A stretch of DNA of 64,000 nt from Deefgea chitinilytica (GTDB taxonomy: Bacteria > Pseudomonadota > Gammaproteobacteria > Burkholderiales > Chitinibacteraceae). The stretch is taken from NCBI RefSeq assembly GCF_016881405.1, contig NZ_WOFE01000002.1:124001-188000 (forward strand), in the 5' to 3' direction. The notes beneath the pieces are model-generated. The model was not told the origin of the DNA. It searched no databases and saw only the letters and a program-made list of their open reading frames with translations. The position numbers and the translations under genes are program-made. Below are positions 9,001 to 18,346 of this stretch, piece by piece (within the stretch, counting starts at the first letter, position 1; every line of letters starts with the position of its first letter).

Positions 9001-10917
9001 TCAAACTTCTGTAGCTGGCGTAGTTGACGCTTCCGCACCACCCGTCGGCAAGTTGCCCACATCAACCGAAGGGACACTTACATTTACAGGCGTACCTTTT
9101 GGCGGACGAGGTTCACGCCCTGCCATGATATCTAGCACTTGCTCGCGATCAATCGTTTCCCATTCCATCAAAGCGGCAGTCATCGCTTCAACTTTGTCAC
9201 GATTTTCTTCCAAGATTTTCTCTGCAACCGCGTATTGTTCATCGATAATACGGCGAATTTCAGCATCAACTTGTTGCATTGTTGCTTCAGACATATTTTT
9301 ATGAGTAGTGACCGAGCGACCAAGGAAAACTTCACCCTCATTCTCGCCGTAAACCATCGGACCCAACTTTTCCGTCATGCCATAGCGCGTTACCATATCG
9401 CGTGCCATTCCAGTTGCACGCTCAAAATCATTTGAGGCACCAGTTGAAATTCGGTGAATAAATAGATCTTCAGCAACTCGGCCACCAAACAAAATCGCTA
9501 AGCGATTGAGCATTTGGTCTTTGTACAAAGAGAAGCTATCACGCTCAGGCAACTGCCAAGTTAATCCAAGTGCTCGACCACGCGGCATGATGGTAACCTT
9601 GTGCACGGGATCAGTGCCTGGCAGCATTTCGGCGACCACCGCATGACCAGACTCATGATAAGCCGTCGCACGACGCTCATCTTCTGTCATTACCATACTA
9701 CGGCGTTCAGGGCCCATGTAAATTTTATCTTTGGCCGATTCAAAATCATCCATATCGACTAAGCGTTTATTACGACGCGCGGCAAACAGAGCTGCCTCAT
9801 TCACCAAGTTTGCCAAATCGGCACCCGACATACCGGGTGTACCACGAGCAATGATCGGTGCATCCACATCATTAGCGATAGGCACTTTGCGCATATGCAC
9901 AGCCAAAATCTGTTCACGGCCACGAATATCTGGCAATGCCACGGTGACTTGACGGTCAAAACGACCTGGGCGAAGTAGCGCAGGGTCAAGTACGTCTGGA
10001 CGGTTGGTCGCTGCGATCACAATAATCCCAGAGTTACCTTCAAAGCCATCCATTTCAACCAGCATTTGATTCAAAGTTTGCTCACGTTCGTCGTTGCCGC
10101 CACCCATACCGGCACCACGTTGACGACCAACAGCATCAATTTCATCGATGAAAATAATGCAAGGCGCATTCTTTTTCGCGTTTTCAAACATATCGCGAAC
10201 ACGTGCTGCACCAACACCGACAAACATTTCTACGAAATCAGAACCCGAAATCGAGAAAAACGGTACTTTGGCTTCACCAGCAATCGCTTTGGCCAGCAAG
10301 GTTTTACCAGTACCCGGAGAACCGACCAGCAAAATACCACAAGGCATACGCCCACCAAGGCTTTGATATTTGCTTGGATCACGGAGGTAATCCACAATCT
10401 CAGCCACTTCAGCTTTTGCTTCATCACAACCAGCTACATCAGCAAAAGTCACCGAGTTATTATTTTCGTCGAGCATCTTTGCTTTAGACTTACCAAAACT
10501 AAATGCACCACCTTTACCGCCGCCCTGCATCTTGTTCATAAAGAAGATCCAAACCCCGATCAACAACAACATCGGAGCCCAGTTCACCAGCAGACTCATC
10601 AAGAAGCCTTGCTCTTCTTCAGCTTTCGCAGCAAATTTAACATTGTGCTTAATCAGCGTATCCACCAAGCGAAAATCAAACGGTGCTAAGGTTGTATAGT
10701 TTGAGCCATCCGTTTTCTTACCGCGAATCAATTGACCACGCAAAGGATTGCCTTGAATTTCAGCACTCGCGATTTTTCCTTGTTCTACATCCACCATAAA
10801 TTGTGAATATGGCAATTGGCTTGCGCTGTCTTGACGCTGTGCAAACTGATTAAAGACCGTCATGAGCACTAAGCCAACGATCAGCCAAATGGCGATATTT
10901 TTGCCGAGATTATTCAA
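9001..10917 (-). CDS. ftsH: ATP-dependent zinc metalloprotease FtsH
   Basis: Membrane-anchored AAA+ protease that degrades misassembled membrane proteins and regulators such as LpxC. The product has 638 residues. Two membrane helices (about 9-23 and 107-126) flank a small periplasmic domain. The AAA module has Walker A GSPGTGKT (199-206), Walker B FIDEID with Asp258/Glu259, the pore loop [14 protein letters not shown] and the second region of homology [20 protein letters not shown] (key parts). The zinc site is HESGH at 421-425. The C-terminal tail is Pro/Thr-rich. It follows rlmE by 48 bases on the same strand, as in E. coli. Confidence 0.99.
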   Translation of the reverse strand: MNNLGKNIAIWLIVGLVLMTVFNQFAQRQDSASQLPYSQFMVDVEQGKIASAEIQGNPLRGQLIRGKKTDGSNYTTLAPFDFRLVDTLIKHNVKFAAKAEEEQGFLMSLLVNWAPMLLLIGVWIFFMNKMQGGGKGGAFSFGKSKAKMLDENNNSVTFADVAGCDEAKAEVAEIVDYLRDPSKYQSLGGRMPCGILLVGSPGTGKTLLAKAIAGEAKVPFFSISGSDFVEMFVGVGAARVRDMFENAKKNAPCIIFIDEIDAVGRQRGAGMGGGNDEREQTLNQMLVEMDGFEGNSGIIVIAATNRPDVLDPALLRPGRFDRQVTVALPDIRGREQILAVHMRKVPIANDVDAPIIARGTPGMSGADLANLVNEAALFAARRNKRLVDMDDFESAKDKIYMGPERRSMVMTEDERRATAYHESGHAVVAEMLPGTDPVHKVTIMPRGRALGLTWQLPERDSFSLYKDQMLNRLAILFGGRVAEDLFIHRISTGASNDFERATGMARDMVTRYGMTEKLGPMVYGENEGEVFLGRSVTTHKNMSEATMQQVDAEIRRIIDEQYAVAEKILEENRDKVEAMTAALMEWETIDREQVLDIMAGREPRPPKGTPVNVSVPSVDVGNLPTGGAEASTTPATEV

Positions 10918-10965
10918 GGCTTTACTCCTGAGTTTCTAAAACGGGTATTAATCTATTTTACTCGT

Positions 10966-11586
10966 TTAAGATTTTTTTTGTTTACCCAATAAATAAACTT
11001 CTGGGCTACGATCACGTGATGCTTTTGGTTTTCGAGTCACAACCGACGCAAAAGTTTCCCGCATCGCCGCCATATACTCATTAAAACCATATCCTTGAAA
11101 GACTTTGACCAAGAAATTACCGCCCGGTTTTAGCTGCTCACGTGCGAATTCTAAGCCTAGCTCACATAAATACATACTGCGCGCCTGATCTGTTACTGCA
11201 TTACCCGATATATTGGGGGCGATATCGCAAATGACAAGGTCTATTTGTCGACCATTAAGCAGACTACTAAATTCGGCCAAAACTTCTTCATCACGAAAAT
11301 CGCCCTGCACAAACTCAACCCCACGAATCGGGTCCATTTCCAAAATATCCAAAGCAAACACACGACCGCTTGCGCCTACTTTTTGTACTGCAACCTGACA
11401 CCAACTACCCGGCGCCGCTCCCAAGTCAGCGACCCACATTCCTTGCTTAATTAATTTATCTTTTTCATCGATTTCGAGCAGCTTATACGCTGCACGTGCA
11501 CGGTAGCCATCTTTTTTAGCCATCTGCACGTAATGATCATTTACATGCTCTTGCAGCCATACATTACTGGAATTAGAACGAGCCAT
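10966..11586 (-). CDS. rlmE: 23S rRNA (uridine-2'-O) methyltransferase RlmE
   Basis: Methylates U2552 in the A-loop of 23S rRNA, using S-adenosylmethionine. The product is 206 residues from the ATG at 11586; an in-frame GTG three codons upstream (11595) is possible but less likely. Landmarks: [17 protein letters not shown] (catalytic Lys), the SAM pocket [36 protein letters not shown] and the catalytic Asp in CDIAPNISG. It heads the rlmE-ftsH pair and diverges from yhbY with 45 bases between the starts, so both promoters share that short gap. Confidence 0.96.
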   Translation of the reverse strand: MARSNSSNVWLQEHVNDHYVQMAKKDGYRARAAYKLLEIDEKDKLIKQGMWVADLGAAPGSWCQVAVQKVGASGRVFALDILEMDPIRGVEFVQGDFRDEEVLAEFSSLLNGRQIDLVICDIAPNISGNAVTDQARSMYLCELGLEFAREQLKPGGNFLVKVFQGYGFNEYMAAMRETFASVVTRKPKASRDRSPEVYLLGKQKKS

Positions 11587-11631
11587 CAGGTACACTATCC
11601 GGTTATATCAAGGTTTTTAAGGTTTATTCTC

Positions 11632-11952
11632 ATGTTACAACTTAGCGCAGATCAATGCCGCCACTTGCGTAGCTTAGCGCACCATCTAAATCCTGTCGTG
11701 ATGATTGGTAGTAATGGCTTGACTGACTCAGTGATGCGCGAAATTGCCGTTAACTTAGATGCCCATGAATTAATTAAAATTCGCGTACTTGGCGATGATC
11801 GCGAAGCGCGTGTTCAATTTATGGAACAAATATGTGCGGAGCTTGGTGCATGTCCAGTACAGCATCTCGGCAAATTACTACTCATTTTCCGTCCTAGCAA
11901 TACGGACAAACCGAAGATTATTCTGCCGAAGCAAAAGAAAGCAGCGAAATAA
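11632..11952 (+). CDS. yhbY: Ribosome assembly RNA-binding protein YhbY (CRM domain)
   Basis: A 106-residue CRS1-YhbY (CRM) domain protein, associated with pre-50S ribosomal particles in E. coli. The frame stays open upstream, into rlmE, but the ATG at 11632 (MLQLSADQCRHLRSLAHHLN) has an AAGG upstream and gives the standard length. The conserved GxxG loop is represented by MIGSNGLTDSV, followed by ALDAHELIKIRVLGDDRE-type residues. It is divergent from rlmE, the same arrangement as in E. coli. Confidence 0.95.
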   Translation: MLQLSADQCRHLRSLAHHLNPVVMIGSNGLTDSVMREIAVNLDAHELIKIRVLGDDREARVQFMEQICAELGACPVQHLGKLLLIFRPSNTDKPKIILPKQKKAAK

Positions 11953-11957
11953 ATAAC

Positions 11958-11974
11958 GGGCGGCTCAGCCGCCC
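11958..11974 (+). terminator. Terminator of yhbY
   Basis: A compact GGGCGGC/GCCGCCC stem with a TCA loop, five bases after the yhbY stop codon, is followed by TTTTTATT. The opposite strand is also fairly T-rich, so it may also catch transcripts from the convergent DUF4149 gene. Confidence 0.88.
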
Positions 11975-12042
11975 TTTTTATTGCCCGCCGTTAATGCAAT
12001 CGACTGAGTACACCGGGCTAAGGCAATTCGATTGATTCAGCC

Positions 12043-12474
12043 TTATTCAGCAGACCAAATATAGATTAAGCCCATTACGCTCTGCAGTAAATAAATCAAA
12101 CTAGAAATGGTATGCCACTGCGCTAATCCACCACCAAACATCCCTTCAGCCGCATTACTTACTACGGGCTTGAGCTCGGCAATCAGTGGAAAAATTGCAA
12201 ATTGATTCACCAAGGTACAGCCCAACATGCCAAGAATTAGCCATAAACGCAATCCTTGAAATGCACGTAAGCCATCCTTCCATATCCACCAAATCGCCAG
12301 AAAAATCCCAGCAACAATCCCGATCCAGCCGATCGCATGAAATAATTTTCCGGCGACCATCCCAGCAACGGCCTTATCTAAACTGGCAAACAACGCCGGA
12401 GTAACCACAACGCCGATAATCCACATCCCACCAATCCATAGCGTGGTGAGCACATTCTTTAGACCGTTACCCAT
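12043..12474 (-). CDS. DUF4149 membrane protein
   Basis: Small inner-membrane protein of unknown function with four hydrophobic segments. The frame begins at 12495, but the Met at 12474 (MGNGLKNVLTTLWIGGMWII) gives the usual start of this family, about 143 residues. The conserved features are the N-terminal TLWIGGMWxxGxVVTPALF segment and a polar LFHAIGWIG turn. It lies downstream of greA on the same strand. The family is often found beside greA/carB and yhbY in betaproteobacteria (from memory). No function can be inferred. Confidence 0.8.
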   Translation of the reverse strand: MGNGLKNVLTTLWIGGMWIIGVVVTPALFASLDKAVAGMVAGKLFHAIGWIGIVAGIFLAIWWIWKDGLRAFQGLRLWLILGMLGCTLVNQFAIFPLIAELKPVVSNAAEGMFGGGLAQWHTISSLIYLLQSVMGLIYIWSAE

Positions 12475-12538
12475 AATGTATATAACTGGAGCCATTGCAC
12501 ATGAATAATTTCACGCCAATACCCCTACCCCGCCAATG

Positions 12539-13021
12539 TTAGATATATTGAACTTCCAAAATTTCATACTCACGAATACCACCCGGTGCCATCACTTCGG
12601 CAACATCTTCGGCGTACTTACCAATCAAAGCACGCGCAATCGGGCTTGATACTGAAATCTTGCCTTCTTTAATATCCGCCTCATCATCACCGACGATTTG
12701 GTATTTTACTTCCGCTTCGGTTTCTAAATCTTGTAACAAAATCGTTGCGCCAAATACCACGCGGCCTTCAGCCGTTTCTGCTAAATCTTTTGGGTCAATA
12801 ATTTGTCCATTCGATAATTTACCTTCCAACTCAGCAATACGGCCTTCAACAAAACCTTGTTTCTCTTTGGCGGCATCGTACTCTGCATTTTCAGATAAAT
12901 CACCATGCGAGCGGGCTTCGGCAATCGCCGCAATCACTGTTGGGCGCTCAACGCTTTTCAAATGAGCCAACTCGGCCTTTAATTTTTCAGCGCCAACCAC
13001 AGTCAGTGGGACTTTAATCAT
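12539..13021 (-). CDS. greA: Transcription elongation factor GreA
   Basis: Rescues backtracked RNA polymerase by stimulating cleavage of the nascent RNA. From the ATG at 13021 ([18 protein letters not shown]) the product is 160 residues. The acidic tip of the coiled coil, [20 protein letters not shown] (with the Asp and Glu needed for cleavage), is intact. The C-terminal FKBP-like domain ends in [16 protein letters not shown]. The open frame extends upstream to 13111, but that part runs through the carB terminator hairpin and is not family-like. Confidence 0.97.
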   Translation of the reverse strand: MIKVPLTVVGAEKLKAELAHLKSVERPTVIAAIAEARSHGDLSENAEYDAAKEKQGFVEGRIAELEGKLSNGQIIDPKDLAETAEGRVVFGATILLQDLETEAEVKYQIVGDDEADIKEGKISVSSPIARALIGKYAEDVAEVMAPGGIREYEILEVQYI

Positions 13022-13067
13022 GCTATTTCTCCAATTAGCAGGAATCGTCCTGCCAATAAAAAACAAG

Positions 13068-13095
13068 AGCCGCCACTCCAGACGGAGCAGCGGCT
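13068..13095 (-). terminator. Terminator or attenuator between carB and greA
   Basis: Two nested stems, AGCCGC/GCGGCT outside and CTCC/GGAG inside, are separated by a symmetric CA/CA internal loop with an AGAC loop at the tip. On the minus strand the sequence continues CTTGTTTTTTATT, a good U-run. It lies 23 bases downstream of the carB stop and upstream of greA. It should separate the two, or reduce read-through. Confidence 0.8.
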
Positions 13096-13118
13096 TGAAC
13101 TTTAAGTGCAATACGTTA

Positions 13119-16100
13119 TCAGTTATTCAGCTGTAAATGCAAGTCCTGCAAGCTGTAAACGTTCAATTCTTTCATATCACGAATACCTACGCAGGCCGCT
13201 TTAGCACCCGCAATCGTCGTGAAAACTGGCAGTTTAGCTTTCAATGCTTCATGACGAATTGAGTAGCTGTCTTGAATCGCTTGGCGACGCTCATCCACGG
13301 TATTGAAAATCATACCCACTTCACCGTTCACAATCATGTCAACGATATGAGGACGACCTTCAGTCACTTTATTCACCGCAGTAACCGCTACACCCGCTGC
13401 ATCAATCGCGGCGGCAGTGCCTTTGGTCGCCAATATCTTAAAGCCTAATGCGGCCATGATGGTCGCGCATTCAACCGCGGCAGCTTTATCACCTTCACGT
13501 ACAGAAATGAATACGCTACCTTGCGTTGGCAACACGACACCCGCTGCCAATTGTGATTTCACAAAGGCTTCAGCAAATGACGTACCCACGCCCATCACTT
13601 CACCGGTCGACTTCATTTCAGGGCCTAAAATTGAATCCACGCCCGGGAATTTCGCAAATGGGAATACCGCTTCTTTCACCGAGTAATACGGTGGAATCAC
13701 TTCTGCGGTCACGCCCTGTTGCGCCAAAGACTGGCCAACCATGCAACGTGCAGCCACTTTGGCCAGTGGAATGCTAGTTGCTTTAGAGACATACGGCACC
13801 GTCCGTGATGCACGTGGATTGACTTCCAACACGTACACCTTCGCGTCGCTGCCTTTACCTTGAATCGCGAACTGCACGTTCATCAAGCCAACGACGTTCA
13901 AGCCTTTCGCCATCAATACCGTTTGACGACGCAATTCATCTTGCAGCTCTTTGCTCAATGAGTACGGTGGCAATGAGCAGGCTGAGTCACCTGAGTGAAC
14001 ACCCGCTTGCTCAATGTGCTCCATAATGCCGCCGATGATCACATCAGTACCATCAGAAATCGCATCCACGTCAACTTCAATCGCGTCGTTCAAGAAACGA
14101 TCCAGCAATACTGGCGAATCATTCGACACTTTTACCGCTTCGCGCATATAGCGTTCGAGGTCTTTATCTGAATGGACGATTTCCATCGCGCGGCCACCTA
14201 ATACATACGATGGACGAACAACCAGCGGGTAACCCAATTCACGTGCCAAATGCAGTGCATCTTGCTCATTACGCGCAGTCGCATTTGGCGGCTGACGTAG
14301 TGCCAAATCTTGCAATAATTTTTGGAAGCGTTCACGATCTTCTGCTGCGTCGATCATGTCTGGGCTAGTACCGACAATTGGTACACCGTTGGCTTCGAGA
14401 GCACGCGCCAATTTCAGTGGCGTTTGGCCACCGTATTGCACGATCACGCCGAATGGTTTTTCTACCGCCACGATTTCCAATACGTCTTCCAACGTTAATG
14501 GCTCGAAGTACAGACGATCCGAGGTATCGTAATCGGTTGAAACTGTTTCTGGATTGCAGTTGACCATGATGGTTTCGTAACCATCGTCACGCAGCGCCAA
14601 TGCAGCATGCACGCAGCAATAGTCAAACTCGATACCTTGACCGATGCGGTTCGGGCCACCGCCCAAGATCATGACTTTCTTTTTATCTGTTGGCGCTGCT
14701 TCGCATTCTTCTTCATAAGTCGAATACATATAAGCAGTATCGCTCGCAAACTCAGCTGCGCAGGTGTCTACACGCTTATACACCGGGCGAACACCGAATG
14801 CATGACGTGCTTTACGCACTGCATTTTGATCGCAACCGAGCAATGTACCCAAACGACGATCCGAGAACCCTTTGCGTTTCAATTTGCGGAATTCAGCTTT
14901 GCTGATGCTATCAACTGAACGACCGCGCAAGGCCGCTTCATCATTCAAAATATCTTGAATCAGCACCAAGAACCATGGATCGATTTTCGAAATATTGTGC
15001 ACTTCATCCAGCGTCAAGCCAACACGGAACGCATCAGCCACATACCACAAGCGCTCTGGACCTGGCGTAGCGATTTCTGATTCGATCTTGGTACGATCAG
15101 AACAGATCTCATCAAAACCAGACATACCGGTTTCAAGGCCACGCAGCGCTTTTTGCAAAGACTCTTGCTGAGTGCGGCCAATCGCCATCACTTCGCCGAC
15201 CGACTTCATTTGCGTCGTTAGGCGGTCATTCGCTTGCGGGAATTTCTCAAAGGCGAAACGTGGGATTTTCGTTACCACGTAGTCAATCGAAGGCTCGAAC
15301 GACGCTGGCGTTTTGCCGCCAGTAATTTCGTTTTTCAGTTCATCCAGCGTGTAACCCACTGCCAATTTGGCTGCGACTTTCGCAATCGGAAAACCAGTCG
15401 CTTTGGATGCCAAAGCCGATGAGCGAGAAACACGTGGGTTCATCTCGATAACGATCAAACGACCGTCTTTTGGATTCACTGAGAATTGAACGTTAGAACC
15501 ACCAGTATCGACACCAATCTCGCGCAATACCGCGATCGATGCGTTACGCATGATTTGATATTCTTTATCAGTCAGCGTTTGCGCTGGCGCCACAGTGATC
15601 GAATCACCGGTATGTACGCCCATCGGATCTAAGTTTTCAATCGAGCAGATAATAATGCAGTTGTCGTTGCGATCACGCACGACTTCCATTTCGTACTCTT
15701 TCCAACCCAACAATGATTCTTCAATCAACAATTCATTGGTTGGCGACAAATCCAGACCGCGGGTGCAGATCTCGATGAATTCTTGCATATTGTAGGCAAT
15801 ACCACCACCCGAGCCGCCCATCGTAAACGACGGGCGAATAATCGTCGGAAAGCCCACTTGTGCTTGCACAGCTAAAGACTCTTCAAGGCTATGCGCAATC
15901 CCTGAGCGCGCAGAACCCAGACCAATTTTATCCATCGCGGCTTTAAATTTCTGACGGTCTTCGGCCTTATCAATGGCTTCTGGCGTAGCACCAATCAATT
16001 CAACACTGTATTTGTCCAATACACCGTTGCGCCACAAATCCAGCGCACAGTTCAGAGCGGTTTGACCGCCCATCGTTGGCAGAATCGCATCCGGGCGTTC

Positions 16101-16340
16101 TTTTTCAATAATTTTTTCAACGACTTGCCACGTGATCGGCTCAACATAAGTGACATCGGCCATATTTGGATCAGTCATGATGGTGGCAGGATTGCTGTTC
16201 ACCAAAATAACTTTGTAACCCTCTTCACGTAGCGCTTTACAAGCTTGCGCACCAGAGTAGTCAAATTCACACGCTTGGCCGATCACAATCGGGCCAGCGC
16301 CAATAATCAAAATGCTTTTTAGGTCGGTACGTTTTGGCAT
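13119..16340 (-). CDS. carB: Carbamoyl-phosphate synthase large subunit
   Basis: Makes carbamoyl phosphate from bicarbonate, ammonia (from CarA) and two ATP, for arginine and pyrimidines. The 1073 residues form the usual duplicated ATP-grasp architecture. The first half starts [30 protein letters not shown] (key: GAGPIVIGQ), with [10 protein letters not shown] and [18 protein letters not shown]. The second half has [19 protein letters not shown] and [18 protein letters not shown]; an MGS-like allosteric domain forms the last ~140 residues. The start has no ribosome-binding site of its own: it follows one base after the stop of an 18-codon reading frame that does have one. Confidence 0.99.
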   Translation of the reverse strand: MPKRTDLKSILIIGAGPIVIGQACEFDYSGAQACKALREEGYKVILVNSNPATIMTDPNMADVTYVEPITWQVVEKIIEKERPDAILPTMGGQTALNCALDLWRNGVLDKYSVELIGATPEAIDKAEDRQKFKAAMDKIGLGSARSGIAHSLEESLAVQAQVGFPTIIRPSFTMGGSGGGIAYNMQEFIEICTRGLDLSPTNELLIEESLLGWKEYEMEVVRDRNDNCIIICSIENLDPMGVHTGDSITVAPAQTLTDKEYQIMRNASIAVLREIGVDTGGSNVQFSVNPKDGRLIVIEMNPRVSRSSALASKATGFPIAKVAAKLAVGYTLDELKNEITGGKTPASFEPSIDYVVTKIPRFAFEKFPQANDRLTTQMKSVGEVMAIGRTQQESLQKALRGLETGMSGFDEICSDRTKIESEIATPGPERLWYVADAFRVGLTLDEVHNISKIDPWFLVLIQDILNDEAALRGRSVDSISKAEFRKLKRKGFSDRRLGTLLGCDQNAVRKARHAFGVRPVYKRVDTCAAEFASDTAYMYSTYEEECEAAPTDKKKVMILGGGPNRIGQGIEFDYCCVHAALALRDDGYETIMVNCNPETVSTDYDTSDRLYFEPLTLEDVLEIVAVEKPFGVIVQYGGQTPLKLARALEANGVPIVGTSPDMIDAAEDRERFQKLLQDLALRQPPNATARNEQDALHLARELGYPLVVRPSYVLGGRAMEIVHSDKDLERYMREAVKVSNDSPVLLDRFLNDAIEVDVDAISDGTDVIIGGIMEHIEQAGVHSGDSACSLPPYSLSKELQDELRRQTVLMAKGLNVVGLMNVQFAIQGKGSDAKVYVLEVNPRASRTVPYVSKATSIPLAKVAARCMVGQSLAQQGVTAEVIPPYYSVKEAVFPFAKFPGVDSILGPEMKSTGEVMGVGTSFAEAFVKSQLAAGVVLPTQGSVFISVREGDKAAAVECATIMAALGFKILATKGTAAAIDAAGVAVTAVNKVTEGRPHIVDMIVNGEVGMIFNTVDERRQAIQDSYSIRHEALKAKLPVFTTIAGAKAACVGIRDMKELNVYSLQDLHLQLNN

Positions 16341-16341
16341 A

Positions 16342-16398
16342 TTACTGTGAGGGGTGAGGAGTGAGGAGTGAGGGGAAAACCCTCATCCACTCATCCAT
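16342..16398 (-). CDS. Possible 18-residue leader peptide in front of carB
   Basis: On the minus strand an ATG at 16398 is preceded by a strong AAGGAG ten bases upstream. It opens an 18-codon frame ([18 protein letters not shown]) whose stop TAA is one base from the carB ATG (TAATATG). The last half of the frame is the tandem heptamer repeat. carB itself has no visible ribosome-binding site, so translation of this frame could feed ribosomes onto carB. No homologue is known to me. The peptide may be a by-product of the repeat. Confidence 0.35.
   Translation of the reverse strand: MDEWMRVFPSLLTPHPSQ
16347..16375. repeat. Four tandem heptamers (GTGAGGR) upstream of carB
   Basis: GTGAGGG GTGAGGA GTGAGGA GTGAGGG stands in perfect 7-base register, immediately before carB. 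A related stretch in the opposite orientation (CCTCACACCTAACGCCTTAC, and then CCCTCAC) overlaps the end of carA at about 16466-16492. The carA-carB gap is thus bounded by inverted copies of a GTGAGG-type repeat. This resembles the short GTGAGG-rich repeats scattered in many proteobacterial genomes. Confidence 0.8.
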
Positions 16399-16481
16399 CT
16401 ACGCCCAACTCCTTAATGATTAATTTGCAATTCAGTGCGGGTATAAAAAATGACCGCGCACCGCGCCTCACACCTAACGCC

Positions 16482-17657
16482 TTACCCCTCACGGGCGGAC
16501 GCCAATTGCGCAATGAACTTATCAAACAAATACGCTACATCGTGAGGACCTGGGCTCGCTTCCGGGTGGCCTTGGAACGAGAACGCAGGCGTATCGGTCA
16601 ATTCGATGCCTTGCACCGTACCGTCAAACAATGAACGATGTGTCACGCGCACATTAGCAGGCAAACTAGTTTCATCGACTTGGAAGCCATGGTTTTGGCT
16701 GGTAATCATCACATGCTTGCTATCCAAATCTTGCACAGGATGGTTCGCTCCGTGATGACCAAACTTCATCTTGCTGGTTTTGCCACCCGCAGCTAAACCG
16801 AGCAATTGATGCCCCAAACAGATACCAAAAATCGGAAGTTTTTTCGCCAGTAATTGTTGAATTGCGCTAATTGCGTAATCACATGGCTCTGGATCGCCAG
16901 GGCCATTCGACAAAAACACGCCATCCGGATTAAGAGCCAACACGTCAGCCGCCGATGTTTGCGCAGGCACTACAGTTAATTTGCAGCCACGCTCTGCCAG
17001 CATGCGCAAAATATTGTATTTCACGCCAAAATCGTAAGCGACAACATGGAATTTTGGATTGGATTGCACGGTGTAACCCACGCCCAACTTCCATTCTGCC
17101 GTAGTCCATTCATATGATTTTTCGCAGCTCACCACTTTAGCCAAATCTTGGCCAGCCATCGAACCAAACGATTTTGCTTTGGCGACTGCAGCAGCTTCAT
17201 CGATATTTTCACCACTGATGATGCAACCAGGCTGAGCGCCTTTTTCACGCAAAATACGAGTCAACTTACGGGTATCAATTTCTGCAATAGCAACGACGTT
17301 GTTTTGCTTGAGATACTCCCCCAAACTCATCGTAGAGCGAAAGTTAGAATGCAAGAGTGGCAAATCACGGATAATCAAGCCTTCCGCAAATACAGCGCGG
17401 CTTTCAGTATCTTCTGCATTCACACCATAATTACCCACATGCGGGTAAGTCAGCGTAACGATTTGCTTGGTATAAGAAGGGTCAGTCAAAATTTCTTGGT
17501 AACCGGTCATCGAGGTATTGAAAACCACCTCGCCAATGGTTTCACCATCGGCACCAATAGAAATACCATGAAAAATTGTACCGTCGGCAAGTGCCAAGAT
17601 GGCAGGGGTTGTGGCTGGCGTGGGAACTGTCGTGGACACGGGGCGGCTCCAGGGCAT
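16482..17657 (-). CDS. carA: Carbamoyl-phosphate synthase small subunit
   Basis: Glutamine amidotransferase subunit that supplies ammonia to CarB. The frame is open to a TTG at 17717, but that TTG sits inside a terminator-like hairpin. The ATG at 17657 ([20 protein letters not shown]) is the best start, giving about 391 residues. The usual family N-terminus begins near [14 protein letters not shown]. The class I amidotransferase triad is visible: Cys in [13 protein letters not shown], His and Glu in [14 protein letters not shown] promoter and hairpin lie just upstream. carB follows after a 141-base gap. Confidence 0.95.
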   Translation of the reverse strand: MPWSRPVSTTVPTPATTPAILALADGTIFHGISIGADGETIGEVVFNTSMTGYQEILTDPSYTKQIVTLTYPHVGNYGVNAEDTESRAVFAEGLIIRDLPLLHSNFRSTMSLGEYLKQNNVVAIAEIDTRKLTRILREKGAQPGCIISGENIDEAAAVAKAKSFGSMAGQDLAKVVSCEKSYEWTTAEWKLGVGYTVQSNPKFHVVAYDFGVKYNILRMLAERGCKLTVVPAQTSAADVLALNPDGVFLSNGPGDPEPCDYAISAIQQLLAKKLPIFGICLGHQLLGLAAGGKTSKMKFGHHGANHPVQDLDSKHVMITSQNHGFQVDETSLPANVRVTHRSLFDGTVQGIELTDTPAFSFQGHPEASPGPHDVAYLFDKFIAQLASAREG

Positions 17658-17694
17658 TGCGCCCAATAAGTCAAAATCTGTGGGGTAGGCGTAC

Positions 17695-17723
17695 AAAAAC
17701 GGAGTTAGCTTAGCCAACCCCGT
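17695..17723 (-). promoter_or_regulatory. Terminator-like hairpin in the carA leader (candidate attenuator)
   Basis: On the minus strand ACGGGGTT pairs with AACTCCGT (one G-U pair), extended inward by GGC/GCT around a TAA loop, and is followed directly by TTTTTG. It lies downstream of the predicted carA promoter and about 40 bases upstream of the carA ATG. It would therefore act on carAB transcripts themselves. A seven-codon frame (MKRGWLS, ATG at 17728) overlaps the 5' arm but has no good ribosome-binding site. It could alternatively be the terminator of the upstream peroxidase gene. Confidence 0.5.
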
Positions 17724-17746
17724 TTCATAGCTACAAAATTGACCGA

Positions 17747-17775
17747 ATTCTACCGCAAAAGCCCTTTGCTATCAA
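17747..17775 (-). promoter_or_regulatory. Predicted sigma-70 promoter of carAB
   Basis: On the minus strand TTGATA (17770-17775) and TAGAAT (17747-17752) are separated by exactly 17 bases. Transcription would start near 17740, upstream of the leader hairpin and about 80 bases before the carA ATG. Confidence 0.55.
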
Positions 17776-17792
17776 TGCAAATCCGTATTGAC

Positions 17793-18281
17793 TCAAGCCG
17801 CAGCCAGCAACTTTTCAATGACAGGCTGCAAATCAGCAATTTTTCGATACGGCGCAAATCGCTTTACTACATGACCTTCTTTATCAATGACAAACTTCGT
17901 AAAATTCCACTTAATCCGCCGTGAACCGAGAAAGCCGCGCTGCTGCTGCTTCAAAAAACGGAACAAAGGCTCGGCGTTTGGGCCGTTCACTTCAATCTTG
18001 GCAAAAATAGGAAAATCGACACCAAAATGCAGCTGGCAAAACTGCATGATTTCCGTATTACTACCCGGCTCTTGCCCACCAAACTGATTACAAGGAAACG
18101 CTAAAATTACCAAACCTTGCGCTCGATAGCGTTCATATAGTGCTTGCAACTGCACATACTGGGTGGTGAAAACACACTGGCTCGCCACATTGACAATCAC
18201 AAGAACTTGTCCCTGATATTGCGCCAAGCTCTGCTGCTCGCCAGTGAGCGTTGTCACTGAAAAGTCATAAATCGTCGGCAT
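17793..18281 (-). CDS. Glutathione peroxidase family protein
   Basis: A 162-residue thioredoxin-fold peroxidase that reduces hydroperoxides with glutathione or thioredoxin. The catalytic site is complete in its cysteine form: Cys36 in NVASQCVFT, Gln70 in FPCNQFGGQEPG, and Trp125/Asn126 in WNFTKF. Cys64 in FPCNQ may be the resolving cysteine. There is no signal peptide, so it is cytoplasmic. It diverges from the FIST-domain gene with 65 bases between starts. BtuE/GpxA-like naming is possible, but the electron donor is not visible from sequence. Confidence 0.93.
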   Translation of the reverse strand: MPTIYDFSVTTLTGEQQSLAQYQGQVLVIVNVASQCVFTTQYVQLQALYERYRAQGLVILAFPCNQFGGQEPGSNTEIMQFCQLHFGVDFPIFAKIEVNGPNAEPLFRFLKQQQRGFLGSRRIKWNFTKFVIDKEGHVVKRFAPYRKIADLQPVIEKLLAAA

Positions 18282-18346
18282 ACCATTGCTCCTCTAGCGC
18301 TGTTTTGTGTATTGTCGCAGAGACTCATCTTCTTCAGGCGAATTCA

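Noticed and set aside
8940-9077. Upstream extension of folP to 9077
   Set aside because: It would cover the ftsH terminator and overlap the end of ftsH. The encoded sequence is very basic and unlike any FolP N-terminus.
10066-10689. 207-codon open frame on the plus strand
   Set aside because: It is antisense to ftsH, whose protein is conserved throughout. The translated product has no recognisable pattern and no ribosome-binding site.
13022-13111. Upstream extension of greA to 13111
   Set aside because: The extra 30 codons run through the carB terminator hairpin; GreA proteins start with a segment like MIKVPLT or close to it.
16368-16634. 88-codon plus-strand frame over the carA-carB gap
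   Set aside because: Mostly antisense to carA and otherwise low-complexity repeat; no family resemblance.
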